NCBI GenBank assembly: GCA_936914905.1
Contig: CAKZGI010000095.1
Location: 1-39,626 of the forward strand
Direction of reading: 5' to 3'
Length of the DNA stretch: 39,626 bases
Source of the DNA: an uncultured Trichormus sp.
GTDB taxonomy: Bacteria; Cyanobacteriota; Cyanobacteriia; Cyanobacteriales; Nostocaceae
The notes beneath the pieces are model-generated. The model worked only from the letters and a program-made list of their open reading frames with translations, searched no databases and had not been told where the DNA came from. Position numbers and translations under genes: made by a program. Shown here in pieces: positions 18,474-28,163 of the stretch (position 1 is the first letter of the stretch; the number at the start of each line of letters is the position of its first letter).

Positions 18474-19029
18474 TTTTTACTATCAACGTTATGAGTCAAT
18501 CTTGTCTGAATGCGATCGGAAATGCATTAAGTTGATGATAAAACTCAGTGCTACGCGTGATTATTCTTAGTTATATCCCAAAAAGTGTTATTTAGCAATC
18601 AATACAGAATACATTTCATTCCCATTCTGGGGGGAAGTTGTGAATCAGAGTAAATCATTACAGAGGCAGTATTGACATAGGAGATCACAAAGTTAACCAT
18701 AGATCCAGTTATATTTTACCTACAATCTTCTGTTTTTGGTAATTTTCGCCAGTTCAATGACTTGACTTTTTCTCTAAAAACTCGTTTTTGCTAGTTTTAG
18801 AACATCCTCTCAAATAGTCAAGTCCAAGTTTACAGAAGTTTAAAATTTAAATCATAAATAGACCTCTTGCAGAATTAATTTTATGTTATAAAACTAGGCT
18901 GTCTTCATTTGAGTGAAAAGTTAGAGTTACAAGGTTATGTTTGAATTAGCGAGCGCAAAGAACACCAAAAATACAGAAAATCCAAAACTCTCTATCATAC
19001 TACAGAAACAATTTTGCAAGAGGTCTAAT
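18474..19029. other. Intergenic, no gene recognised
   Basis: Spacer between the divergent glycan operon and ABC relic, probably carrying the operon promoter. The partial frame from 18937 only extends the ABC relic upstream and shows no family signal. CATCCTCTCAAATAGTC near 18806 faintly resembles a MITE B end but is too short to call. Confidence 0.4.
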
Positions 19030-19982
19030 ATGCTAAGAATTAAAAGCTTAAATAAATCTTACCCAAACATGAAACTCCTTAAAAAATTAAGGCTACATAT
19101 TAATAAAGGCGAGCTTTAAGGTTTATTAGGTACAAATAGAGCGGGGAAAACAACGAAAATAAATATTATTTGTAATCTATACTCAATGCTGATAGTGGTT
19201 ATATTACCATCAATATCAACAAAAAAAAAGTAATTGGGATTGCTCCTCAAGAAAACCTCTTATATAAAACCCTTTCTTGTGCGGAAAATTTGCAACTTCT
19301 TGCTGATATTTACGGTTTGGATCGAGAAACCAAAAATACACAAGTCGAAGCAAATCTCAAAGCTGTCTATCTATTAGATAGAGCTAAAAGTCCTGTAGAA
19401 ACTCTGAGTGGGGGAATACAAAGATGGTTAAATATTGCTGTTGCGTTGATACATCAACCGCAGTTAGTAATTCTAGATGAACGGACTACAGGTTTAGATA
19501 TTGAAGCGAGATATGAAATTTGGGAATTAATTCGCCAACTGAAAAATTAAGGCATGACCATCTTATTGACAACACATTTACTCCTTTCCCACTAAAAGAA
19601 TAAAGTCATAGTAATAAGGTAGAGGGATTATGCTTCTGCGTAAGGTGGAATTCCACACCCCTAATTTTATACTGGGAACGGAGTTTTAGATGAAGCTGAA
19701 CGACTTTGTAACCGAATTGGCATTTTGAAAAATGGTATAATTTTAGGTGAGGGGAGTTTATCTGAGTTAAAAACTCTAATTCCGGGACAGGAAGTTTTGG
19801 TGTTACAAACCATACAAGAACAGAAAGCCATCGCACTAGCTCAAAAATATTGTTTCATACCCAGGCGTTATGGTAATGACTTAGCTTTTTTACTACCAGA
19901 ACCGCTAGACTTAAAAGAAGTCATGACCAGATTTGAAGGCATACTCATTGATTCTATTTCTCGTCAACGTGTACGATTATAG
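19030..19982 (+). pseudogene. ABC transporter ATP-binding subunit, decayed
   Basis: Pieces of one DrrA/CcmA-type ATPase appear in order. The N-terminus is MLRIKSLNKSYPNMKLLK. A degenerate Walker A reads LLGTNRAGKTT. The Q-loop is IGIAPQENLLYKTLS. The signature is TLSGGIQRWLNIAVALIHQP. Walker B reads LVILDERTTGLD (Pro of LDEPT is Arg). The H-loop is TILLTTH, and EAERLCNRIGILKNG with a C-terminal domain follows. Lesions are TAA at 19117-19119, a frameshift near 19170-19180, TAA at 19548-19550 and a 105-bp insertion at 19580-19684. No permease gene is adjacent. The start ATG 19030 gives the usual N-terminus. Confidence 0.85.
19580..19684. mobile_element. 105-bp inverted-repeat insertion in the ABC gene
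   Basis: Left end ACTCCTTTCCCA and right end TGGGAACGGAGT are inverted repeats matching at 11 of 12 positions. The element separates TTACAACACAT-type H-loop codons from the DEAERLC codons that follow directly in ABC proteins. TTT lies on both outer sides (19577-19579 and 19685-19687) and may be the target duplication. The interior contains GGTGGAATTCCACACC. Confidence 0.62.
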
Positions 19983-20096
19983 CATATTTATTTAGGAATC
20001 ACCCAAGATCGAGAAAGCAGGTTACAGGAGGAAGTATTTTGTATTTTGAATTGTCCTATTCACTATGTTTGAATTTTGAATTTTGAATTGGTTATC

Positions 20097-20486
20097 ATGG
20101 ATATTATTGAAATTCTCAAAGCCGACTATCAAAGATTTCCCATGCATCAAACCTACACCATTTATGCACGAGACGTTTGTTTTCAAGATGCTGTTTTTAA
20201 ATTTCGTGGTTTGGAACTTTATAAATGGATGATTAAATTTATCGAGACTTTCTTCTTAAATCTAAAAATGGATTTGCATAACATCCAACAACAAGAAGAC
20301 ACAATTAAAAGCGACTGGACACTTAGCTGGAACTCCCCCCTCCCCTGGAAACCACGTATATCTATTTCTGGTTGGAGTGAACTACGTCTCAACTCTGAAG
20401 GGTTAATTATTTCCCATATTGATTATTGGCATTGTTCCCGATTAGATGTGCTGAAGCAACACCTATTTTCCGCAAACAAAGGATAA
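20097..20486 (+). CDS. DUF2358 family protein (SnoaL/NTF2-like)
   Basis: 129 residues from ATG 20097 ([15 protein letters not shown]). This start is preferred over an upstream TTG because the family begins here. The pattern [25 protein letters not shown], then a strand-rich half ending [21 protein letters not shown], is that of DUF2358 proteins in cyanobacteria and plants, a SnoaL/NTF2-like cone fold. The function of the family is unknown to me. A 43-bp gap separates it from the ArsA-like gene downstream, so the two may be co-transcribed. AATTTTGAATT repeats precede it. Confidence 0.8.
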   Translation: MDIIEILKADYQRFPMHQTYTIYARDVCFQDAVFKFRGLELYKWMIKFIETFFLNLKMDLHNIQQQEDTIKSDWTLSWNSPLPWKPRISISGWSELRLNSEGLIISHIDYWHCSRLDVLKQHLFSANKG

Positions 20487-20529
20487 TGTAAATAAATGTA
20501 AACAAAATTCAGGCAGGACAAAATCATCC

Positions 20530-21717
20530 ATGCGAGTAATTTTAATGACAGGTAAGGGTGGCGTAGGTAAAACCTCCGTTGCCGCAGCCACTGGACTTCG
20601 GTCTGCAGAACTCGGCTATCGGACATTGGTTTTAAGTACAGATCCTGCTCACTCCTTAGCAGATAGTTTTGATATAGAATTGGGACATGATGCCAAACAA
20701 GTGCGCCCAAATTTGTGGGGTGCAGAACTCGATGCACTACAAGAATTAGAAGGTAACTGGGGTGCTGTAAAGCGTTATATTACCCAAGTTTTACAGGCAC
20801 GGGGTTTAGACGGGATACAAGCGGAAGAATTGGCAATTTTACCAGGCATGGATGAGATTTTCGGCTTGGTCAGAATGAAACGTCACTATGATGAAGGTGA
20901 ATTTGACGTTTTGATTATTGATTCTGCCCCAACTGGTACTGCACTGCGTTTGCTAAGTTTACCAGAAGTTGGTGGCTGGTATATGCGGCGTTTTTACAAA
21001 CCTTTTCAAAATATCTCAGTGGCACTCAGACCTTTGGTAGAACCGCTGTTTAGACCCATTGCTGGTTTTTCTTTACCAGATAAAGAAGTAATGGATGCGC
21101 CTTATGAGTTTTATGAACAAATAGAAGCACTGGAAAAAGTATTGACTGACAATACTCAAACCTCCGTTCGACTGGTCACCAACCCAGAAAAAATGGTGAT
21201 TAAAGAATCTCTTCGCGCTCATGCTTATCTGAGTTTGTATAATGTAGCGACGGATTTAGTTGTAGCTAATCGCATTATTCCTAAAGAAGTTGAAGATCCC
21301 TTTTTCCGATGTTGGAAAGAAAATCAAGAGCAATATCGCCAAGAAATTCATGAAAACTTTCACCCCTTACCTGTGAAAGAAATTCCTCTTTATTCTGAGG
21401 AAATGTGTGGTTTAGCAGCATTAGATAGACTGAAAGAAACTCTCTACCCAGATGAGGACCCAACTCAGACTTATTACAAAGAAACCACTATCAGAATTGT
21501 GCAGGAAAATAACCAATACAGCTTGGAACTTTATTTACCTAATATTCCTAAAAGCCAGATTCAACTCAGTAAAACTGGTGACGAATTAAACATTACTATT
21601 GGTAATCATCGCCGTAACTTGGTTTTACCCCAAGCTTTAGCCGCACTGCAACCATCAGGGGCAAAAATGGATGATGATTATCTGAAAATTCGTTTTGCTG
21701 ACAATGTAACAGTGTAG
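20530..21717 (+). CDS. ArsA/GET3-family ATPase with C-terminal alpha-crystallin-like domain
   Basis: 395 residues. The deviant P-loop GKGGVGKTS (residues 8-16) carries the signature Lys of the ArsA/MinD/Get3 class. [10 protein letters not shown] is switch I, and [18 protein letters not shown] is the switch II/Walker B region. The last 80 residues ([19 protein letters not shown] ... [13 protein letters not shown]) form an Hsp20-like beta-sandwich typical of cyanobacterial and plastid ArsA-like proteins. The two-copy pseudo-dimer of plasmid ArsA is absent, so it should act as a homodimer. No ars operon is nearby, so a role in tail-anchored protein targeting or chaperoning is more likely than arsenite export. 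The gene is intact. Confidence 0.88.
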   Translation: MRVILMTGKGGVGKTSVAAATGLRSAELGYRTLVLSTDPAHSLADSFDIELGHDAKQVRPNLWGAELDALQELEGNWGAVKRYITQVLQARGLDGIQAEELAILPGMDEIFGLVRMKRHYDEGEFDVLIIDSAPTGTALRLLSLPEVGGWYMRRFYKPFQNISVALRPLVEPLFRPIAGFSLPDKEVMDAPYEFYEQIEALEKVLTDNTQTSVRLVTNPEKMVIKESLRAHAYLSLYNVATDLVVANRIIPKEVEDPFFRCWKENQEQYRQEIHENFHPLPVKEIPLYSEEMCGLAALDRLKETLYPDEDPTQTYYKETTIRIVQENNQYSLELYLPNIPKSQIQLSKTGDELNITIGNHRRNLVLPQALAALQPSGAKMDDDYLKIRFADNVTV

Positions 21718-21719
21718 CA

Positions 21720-21790
21720 AGTAGGTGATAGGAGGCAGGAAAATTTTGAATTGTGGATTGTCACCTGTTACCTATCACCTGTTCCCTGAT
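21720..21790. repeat. STRR-type TAGGTGA / CACCTGT repeats
   Basis: TAGGTGATAGGAGGCAGG on one side and TCACCTGTTACCTATCACCT on the other can fold into an imperfect stem directly after the ArsA-like gene. It may double as a terminator. Confidence 0.5.
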
Positions 21791-21943
21791 GATAATTCTG
21801 CGGGAATTTATGATCTAATTAATCATGATTAAGTCTATAACTCGTCCGTATACTCACTGTTGCTTTTGTCCACAGTATAATATTTAAATATTATTAATCT
21901 GAATAATCGACTATAGTAAGATAATAATTATTGTATAAAAACA

Positions 21944-24790
21944 ATGGTTGCCATCCCACCAATAGACCTACAGACAGGTATAGCCCAAGAAACTCTACTT
22001 CGTCGGATTACAAATCGGACTCGGCAGTCCTTAGAGTTAGAAGACATTATTAGAGCAACTACAGCTGAGGTTCGTTCCTTACTAAGAACTTACTGAGTGA
22101 TGATTTATCAATTCCATCCTGATGGAAGTGGTCAAGTTATTGCTGAATCTATTTATGAAAATAGTTTACCCTCGTTGTTAGGGTTGAATTTTCCTGCTGA
22201 TGATATACCTCCCCATGCGCGAGAATTGTTTATTAAATCGCGGGTGCGTTCTGTAGTTAATTTTGATTCTGGTGAAATTGGCCAAAGTCCTCTACGTGAC
22301 CTCAACACAGGAGAAATTACATCTGATCACATTCTTTACCGTCCTATAGAACCATGTCATATAAAATATTTGACAGCTATGGGTGTAAAATCTTCAGTGG
22401 TTGCACCGATTATTCATAAAGATCAACTGTGGGGATTGTTAGCATCACATCATTCTCAAGGCCGTGACGTGGTAGAATATGAACTGGAAGCGATCCAGCT
22501 GGTAGTAGAAAAGTTATCTGTGGCGATCGCACACAACAATCTCCTCATCCAAGCCCGTGCCAAAGCCGAACGAGAAGTTATTATTAACCGTATTGCCACC
22601 CTGCTTCATTCACTGCCGACTATTGTCTTACAGCCAGCTTTAGAAGCCACAGTTGCCGCTTTTAATGGCGTTGGAGGCAGATTATGCATCAGACATAATG
22701 CCTTTAATTTTCAATATAGTAGCTTTAAAGCTCTCACAGAATGCTTAATTCCTGGTAGCAACTGTTTCCAGCTTTATGTATGTGGACAACAACCTATTAA
22801 TGCTGAACAGAATATATACCCAATTTTAGAGCAGTATAGCGTCTGGAGAGAACATTATAAATCCGGTCAATATGAAATTTGGCCAATTTCTGATATCTAT
22901 CAAGATGCTAATTTAAGAATTTTACAACTTGCTTTTAAACCTACAAAAATTCGCATTATTTTAATGATTCCCCTCCACTATCGACAAGAATTAGTGGCTT
23001 ATTTAAGCCTTTTTCGCAATGAAATAGACACAGAAACCCTTTGGGCAGGTAAATTTGACCCAGATAATAGACAACTTTATCCCCGTATATCTTTTGATTT
23101 GTGGCGCGAATCGAAACAAGGACAAGCTCAACAATGGACAGATACAGAAATTGAACTAGCTATAGGAATTAGTAAACATTTTGCCTCAGCAATTCAGCAA
23201 TATGAACTTTACCAACAGGTAGAAAGTTTCAATGAAAATTTAGAAAAACAAGTCCACAAACGGATATTAGAAATGCAAAAAACTCCTGAACGACAACAAG
23301 CTATGTTCGGAGTTATTAATAAAATTCGTGAATCCCTTAATACTGATACTGTGTTTAAAACGACTACTAAAGAAGTTTCTCAATTAATTAAATCTGATCG
23401 TGTTTCTGTATATAAATTCAATACAGATTGGGGCGGAGAATTTGTTGGAGATTTTGTTGCTACTAGTAGCAACTACTTGGATGAATCCAAACTGGGAATT
23501 AATACAATTTGGAATGATACTTATTTACAAGAAACAAAAGGAGGAAGATATCGCAATAATGAAACTTATGCACTAGATGATATATATAAAATGGGATTTA
23601 CTCCCTGTGATTTTGATAACTTAAAACAGTTTCACATTTATGCTTTTGTCTTAGCTCCTATTTTTATCAGGAAAAAACTTTGGGGTTTACTTTGTACTTA
23701 TCAACATGCTGGTCCTCGTCAATGGACAACCTCAGAAGTTAATTCCATCAGTCAGATTGCAGGGCAATTTGGAGTAGCAATTCAACAAGCTGAATTACTT
23801 GTCAAAACTCAACAGCAAGCGGAACAATTAACTCAAACCCTGCATGAATTGGAAACTACTCAAACCCAACTAATTCAAACTGAAAAGATGTATTCTCTGG
23901 GATAACTTGTAGCGGGTGTTGCTCATGAAATTAATAACCCAGTTAATTTTATTTCTGGAAACCTTACCCATATCCATGAATATGCCAAGAACTTGCTGAT
24001 CATGCTCAATCTTCATCAGCAAGAATTAACAAACCCTAGTAAAAATATTCTAGATAGATCCGAAGAAATTGACTTAGAATTTCTCATAGAAGATTTACCC
24101 AAAAGTTTATCTTCCATGAAATTCGGGGTAGATAGAATCCGGCAAATCGTCTTATCTTTGCGGAATTTTTCACGTCTTGATGAGTCAGAAATGAAGGACG
24201 TGAATATCCATGATGCTATTGATAGTACCCTGTTAATTTTACAGCATCGCTTAAAAGCAAAACCTGAATCTCCTGGCATTGAACTGATCAAAGAATATGG
24301 TGATTTACCTTTGGTAGAATGTTATGCTGGACAACTAAATCAAGTCTTTATGAATATTTTGTGTAATGCCATTGATACCTTAGAAACTAGTAAAACATAT
24401 ACATTAGAAAATCCCAAACCAGGAAAAATTACTATTTCTACTACTGTGGGAGTAATGAATGACACTGTGAACAGTGCAGTCATTCGTATTGGTGACAATG
24501 GTTCAGGAATGCCCTCAGCTGTCAGAGACAGAATATTTGATCCATTTTTCACCACTAAGCCAGTACGAAAAGGTACTGGTTTGGGTTTATCAATTAGTTA
24601 CCAAATTGTGGTAGAAAACCATGGTGGGATTTTGAAATGTAATTCACAACCAGATGTAGGTACAGAATTCTGGATTGAAATCCCCATTAAACATATTGTC
24701 AGGAGTCAGGAGTCAGGAGTAGGAGTCCAGGAAATTATTTTTCTTTTACCTTCTTCCCTGTCACCTATTGGAAGCATCCCAAATGTGTAA
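21944..24790 (+). pseudogene. Phytochrome-like three-GAF histidine kinase with two in-frame stops
   Basis: ATG 21944 to TGA 22094-22096, 22097 to TAA 23903-23905, and 23906 to 24790 are all in one frame; read through they encode about 948 residues. GAF1 carries FPADDIPPHARELF and a bilin-type Cys138 in PCHIKYLTAMG, so it probably bound a phycobilin. GAF2 and GAF3 lack that Cys. A coiled coil leads to the H-box G-stop-LVAGVAHEINNP (His661), N-box QVFMNILCNAIDTL, G1 IGDNGSGMP and FDPFFTTKPVRKGTGLGLS. The second stop sits where the paralogue at 10582 has Gln, so it is CAA to TAA. The first is consistent with CGA to TGA. Both are single C-to-T changes. The C-terminus runs into STRR repeats (RSQESGVGVQ). 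Internal restart at 22097 could still make a sensor without its kinase. Confidence 0.88.
24697..24733. repeat. CAGGAGT heptamer array
   Basis: Tandem GTCAGGA units, with one imperfect unit, inside the 3' end of the kinase frame. They replace or extend its natural C-terminus. Confidence 0.65.
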
Positions 24791-24843
24791 GTTCATTATC
24801 ATACTGTAGCTTCCTTCCGGCAGGGTATGCAGCGCAGCGTAAT

Positions 24844-24929
24844 GTTAGCGAAGCGTGGCGTAAGCCATACGGAACGGAGTGAAGTGAAGAATCTCCGAGA
24901 TGCTAGAGCTTACGCTACGCTTCGCTAAC
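24844..24929. repeat. Hairpin repeat between convergent genes
   Basis: GTTAGCGAAGCGTGGCGTAAGC pairs with the arm ending GCTACGCTTCGCTAAC over about 20 bp with few mismatches. The loop contains GAAGAATCTCCGAGATGCTAG. This is a cyanobacterial dispersed palindrome. It sits between the convergent kinase and dnaN genes and could act as a terminator or mRNA stabiliser. Confidence 0.6.
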
Positions 24930-24991
24930 AGAATGACAAGTGACGGTATTTTTGCAAAATTGGCATGCTCCCCACCTGTCACCTAGAAATG

Positions 24992-26140
24992 CTAATTCCT
25001 AAGTTGCACAGGCATAGCTAAATAGGTCATTTTCAAACCGCCTAAAGGTGTAAAAACTACCGGAGTTAAACTTTGATTTAAATGCATTTTAATTTCGGAA
25101 GATGGTAACTCTTTCAAGCCTTCCATTAAATATTTGACGTTAAAAGCAATGTCTATATCTTCCCCAGAAATTTGTGCCGGCATTGACTCTGTACCACTAC
25201 CCACATCTTGCACTTCACAAGATAAGGTAATTTCTTGATTGGCATTATCAATACTGACTTTGACAATATTATTTTTCTGATCAGCTAACACTGCAATTCG
25301 CTCTAAGGTGCTGATAAATTGCCGCCGTTCTAGTGTGACTTGTCGCTCAAATTGACGCGGTATTAATTGCCGATACGCGGGATATTGTCCTTCTAAAGTC
25401 CGACTTGTTAAGCGTTGATTTTGCCAAGAGAATACGACTTGACCAGGATCAAGATATAAGGCTATTGTTTCTTCTGAGGAACTATGGGCTAACATCCGCT
25501 GTAATTCGCGCAAGACTCTAGCTGGTACTGTCACTTCTAGTTGTTCATTACTATCAATAGGATGCTTGTTAGTAGTTTCTAGCACTGCAAGGCGGTGTCC
25601 ATCTGTAGCCGCAAATTCTAAGGTATCCTGTTTAACCATTAAGTGCACGCCTGTCAGGACTTGTTTGGTTTCATCTGCACTGGTAGCAAATAATGAACCC
25701 TTCAAGCCTTCAATTAGTGCAGCCGTAGTGAGTTGAATTGCTTCCGAGCTTTCAATTACAGGTAATTCGGGGAATTCTTCTGCTCCCATTGCCCTGACTT
25801 GATACTTGCCGCTTTTGGGTTTGAGGGTGACAACTATACCTTCTCCGGTGTTGTCTCCTGATTCGTCATCTAGGGTGATTTTGCCTTCTGGTAGACGGGA
25901 GGTAATATCTACAAGTAGTTTAGCAGGAAGAGCGATCGCACCGCCTTCAATTACCTCAGCACTAAAACTGGTACGGATACCCAAGCTTAGATCAAAAGCT
26001 GTTAAGCTGACCTGGTTAGTTTCTGCATCCGCTTGTAGAAGCACGTTAGCAAGTACGGGATGAGTAGGTCTTGATGGTACTGCACGACTGACGAGTGAAA
26101 GATTGGTACTGAGGTCGCTTTGAGAGCAAACTAATTTCAT
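24992..26140 (-). CDS. dnaN: DNA polymerase III beta sliding clamp
   Basis: Forms the ring-shaped homodimer that tethers DNA polymerase III to DNA. 382 residues, the usual length, with the three-domain clamp pattern. The N-terminus is MKLVCSQSDLSTNLSLVSRAV. TAFDLSLGIRTSF lies in domain 1, FAATDGHRLAVLET in domain 2, and the C-terminus VVFTPLGGLKMTYLAMPVQL matches YLIMPMRL-type clamp ends. A HIP1 site lies at 25932. It is downstream of the dnaA relic, the common bacterial order, but is itself intact, as expected for an essential gene. Confidence 0.97.
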   Translation of the reverse strand: MKLVCSQSDLSTNLSLVSRAVPSRPTHPVLANVLLQADAETNQVSLTAFDLSLGIRTSFSAEVIEGGAIALPAKLLVDITSRLPEGKITLDDESGDNTGEGIVVTLKPKSGKYQVRAMGAEEFPELPVIESSEAIQLTTAALIEGLKGSLFATSADETKQVLTGVHLMVKQDTLEFAATDGHRLAVLETTNKHPIDSNEQLEVTVPARVLRELQRMLAHSSSEETIALYLDPGQVVFSWQNQRLTSRTLEGQYPAYRQLIPRQFERQVTLERRQFISTLERIAVLADQKNNIVKVSIDNANQEITLSCEVQDVGSGTESMPAQISGEDIDIAFNVKYLMEGLKELPSSEIKMHLNQSLTPVVFTPLGGLKMTYLAMPVQLRN

Positions 26141-26206
26141 GGTAGAGATTCAACTGGTGAAGGATTATAGTAACAAATTTTAGGCTGGGGACTCGGGATT
26201 CGTAGC

Positions 26207-26226
26207 TGTGGAAAATCTGTGGAAAA
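26207..26226 (-). promoter_or_regulatory. Two tandem DnaA boxes, 11-bp period
   Basis: TGTGGAAAA occurs at 26207-26215 and again at 26218-26226. On the minus strand this is TTTTCCACA twice, the form of DnaA box described for cyanobacteria. One helical turn separates them. They lie 67-86 bp upstream of dnaN, on the dnaA side, where an origin or DnaA-controlled dnaN promoter is expected. Confidence 0.6.
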
Positions 26227-26249
26227 ATTAGGAATCTAGCTACCATAAC

Positions 26250-26630
26250 CTATAATAACTTTCGTAATTCTTCAACACTATTTGCAGTTCTGATAGCATG
26301 TTGAAATGCTTTCAATTGTTGTAGATCACTGATTTTATGAATAACAGGCATCAATTCTAAACCTGTATTACCAAACTTAATTTCTAAAGCCAATTCAATC
26401 CCTGAATATAATTCCTCCCATCGTCCGTGAATTTCTACTTCCCGTACAATTTCTTGATACCAATGTGATTCGTGTAATACCGCTATATCCCACCTCATGA
26501 TTTCTTGAACTAACGAACTATTCAATACAAATGTAGCAAAGAAGGCGAGAACTGTTTCTAATTGATTTAATTGTTCATCATTACGTAATATTTGCAGTGC
26601 TTCTCGAATGGTTGAGTCAGTTTCACCTCC
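26250..26630 (-). pseudogene. C-terminal fragment, Rpn/PD-(D/E)XK transposase-like family
   Basis: The reading frame is open from about 26637 down to TAG 26250-26252 but has no convincing start; only Met codons at 26525 (non-ATG) and inside exist. The translation STIREALQILRNDEQLNQL then VLAFFATFVLNSSLVQEIMRWD and the end ELRKLL resembles the C-terminal half of Rpn-type proteins (recombination-promoting nuclease / putative transposase) common in cyanobacteria. The nuclease domain is missing. It sits between dnaA and dnaN and its 5' end meets the dnaA stop codon. The family call is tentative. Confidence 0.45.
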
Positions 26631-26631
26631 T

Positions 26632-28026
26632 TTAAGAACTCATGCGATCAAACTCCGACTTCTGAGAAGGACTAATCATATTGATTCGATAGCTCAATTG
26701 ACCTAAAGTTTCAATTAAGGTCCGGTCTGCTTCTTGTAGTTCCGTAATTTTCTCGCAACTATACATTAGTGTTGTATGGTCTTTACCACCAAACTCCTCC
26801 CCAATTCTTGGTAAACTTAAGCCTGTATATTGACGCATTAAATACATAGCAATTTGTCTAGCCCGGCTAATTTATCTCCTGCGAGAATTAGCTTTTAAAT
26901 CTTCAATTGAGAGCTTAAAAAAATCTGCCACCACATTTAAAATTACCTCTGGTGTTGCTTCCGTTTTTTTGTTAGGTGTGCCTATGGGGTGATATTTTCC
27001 ACCGTCATTGGTAAACCCCAAATCGAACTATAAGCCACTGCCCGAATTAACACCCCTTCCAATTCCTGAATATTGGAAGTATAATTATAGGCAATATATT
27101 CAATTACATCTCTAGGTAAACGAATATTTCGATATTCAGCTTTTTTTGCAAAGTTGCCATGGGCATTTCTAAATCCGGCCTTTGAATATCAGCAAACCCC
27201 ATAGAAGACCGCGAACAAAGCCGTTCTTGCAGACGAGGAATTTGCTTAGGAAGAAGATCAGAAGGAATCACAACTGGCTTCCCAGCCTCATCTAAGGTAT
27301 TAAAAGTATGAAAAAATTCTTCTTGAGTATATTCTTTACCCTTCCAGAAGTTGAACATCATCAACTAACAAAATATCAGCAGCCTGGTAATGTTCCTGAA
27401 AAGTTTGCATACTATACATTACGAATAGCAGTAATTCAATTATTACTAAACTTCTCAGTCGAAACATAAAATATTTTAGACTCAGGATAAATCTCCCAGC
27501 GATAATTACCAATAGCTTGCATTAAATGAGTTTTTCCCAAACCTACACCACCACATAAAAATAAAGGATTAAATTCCTTACCTGGATATTCTGCTACAGC
27601 CAAAGAAGCAGTATGAGCCATACGATTATTAGCACCAACCACAAATCTTGAAAAAACTTACTGAGAATATAAGTCTGTACTTTTTTGTTGATTTTTAGAT
27701 ACATTTGGGGAAATTGGATTGACAGCAGGCAATTCTCAAGCAACTTCTCCTTCAACTAACTGAGAAACTTCATCACCTTGAGCTACCGTAATGTAAATTA
27801 CTACTGGATAACCCACAATATCTTGCACGACATGAGCAATAGTATTGATGTAATACTTCTGAAGCCAATTTCAGGTAAAGAGGTTAGGTGTACATATTAT
27901 CAGACAATTATTTTCTAGTTGCTTTGCACTAGCAGTTTTAATCCAAGTCTCAAAGGTGGGACAAGATAGCTCTAGCTGTAAACGCTCTAGCACCTGACTC
28001 CACAGCTTGTCTATGGGAATTTCCAT
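26632..28026 (-). pseudogene. dnaA: Replication initiator DnaA, multiply broken
   Basis: All four DnaA domains are recognisable in order. Domain I: MEIPIDKLWSQVLERLQ with FETWIKTASA. AAA+ core: [15 protein letters not shown], Walker [16 protein letters not shown], and [14 protein letters not shown] with [15 protein letters not shown]. Domain [18 protein letters not shown] and the DnaA signature [15 protein letters not shown]. In-frame stops occur at 27871-27873 (Arg position), 27736-27738, 27658-27660, 27436-27438 and 26872-26874 (Glu position). Frame shifts occur near 27420, 27340 (extra G), 27145 (A-run shortened) and 26985. No segment longer than about 86 codons remains open. The original length was about 460 residues. 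Sequencing error cannot explain nine lesions. Loss of dnaA is, as I recall, reported for the Azolla cyanobiont. Confidence 0.95.
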
Positions 28027-28163
28027 TATCTACCACCTTTGCTGCTAATAGCCACAATGGAAGATATGAGCAAGCAATAGTTTAACTTTAAACTGTAATC
28101 ATTCTGGTTAAGACCAGGTAGCCAATATCCTATAACTTAGCGACTAACACGGAGAATAAGTAC

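Noticed and set aside
5382-23905. Repeated Gln-to-TAA/TAG stops could mean stop-codon reassignment or suppression.
   Set aside because: Intact genes here end on TAA and TAG as normal (hemH, HK at 10582, def, pyrF, the HemD-like gene), and broken genes also contain TGA stops and frameshifts. Ordinary decay explains the data.
24697-24733. CAGGAGT array considered as a CRISPR-like repeat.
   Set aside because: Units are 7 bp with no spacers; this is an STRR, not CRISPR. No CRISPR array was seen anywhere in the window.
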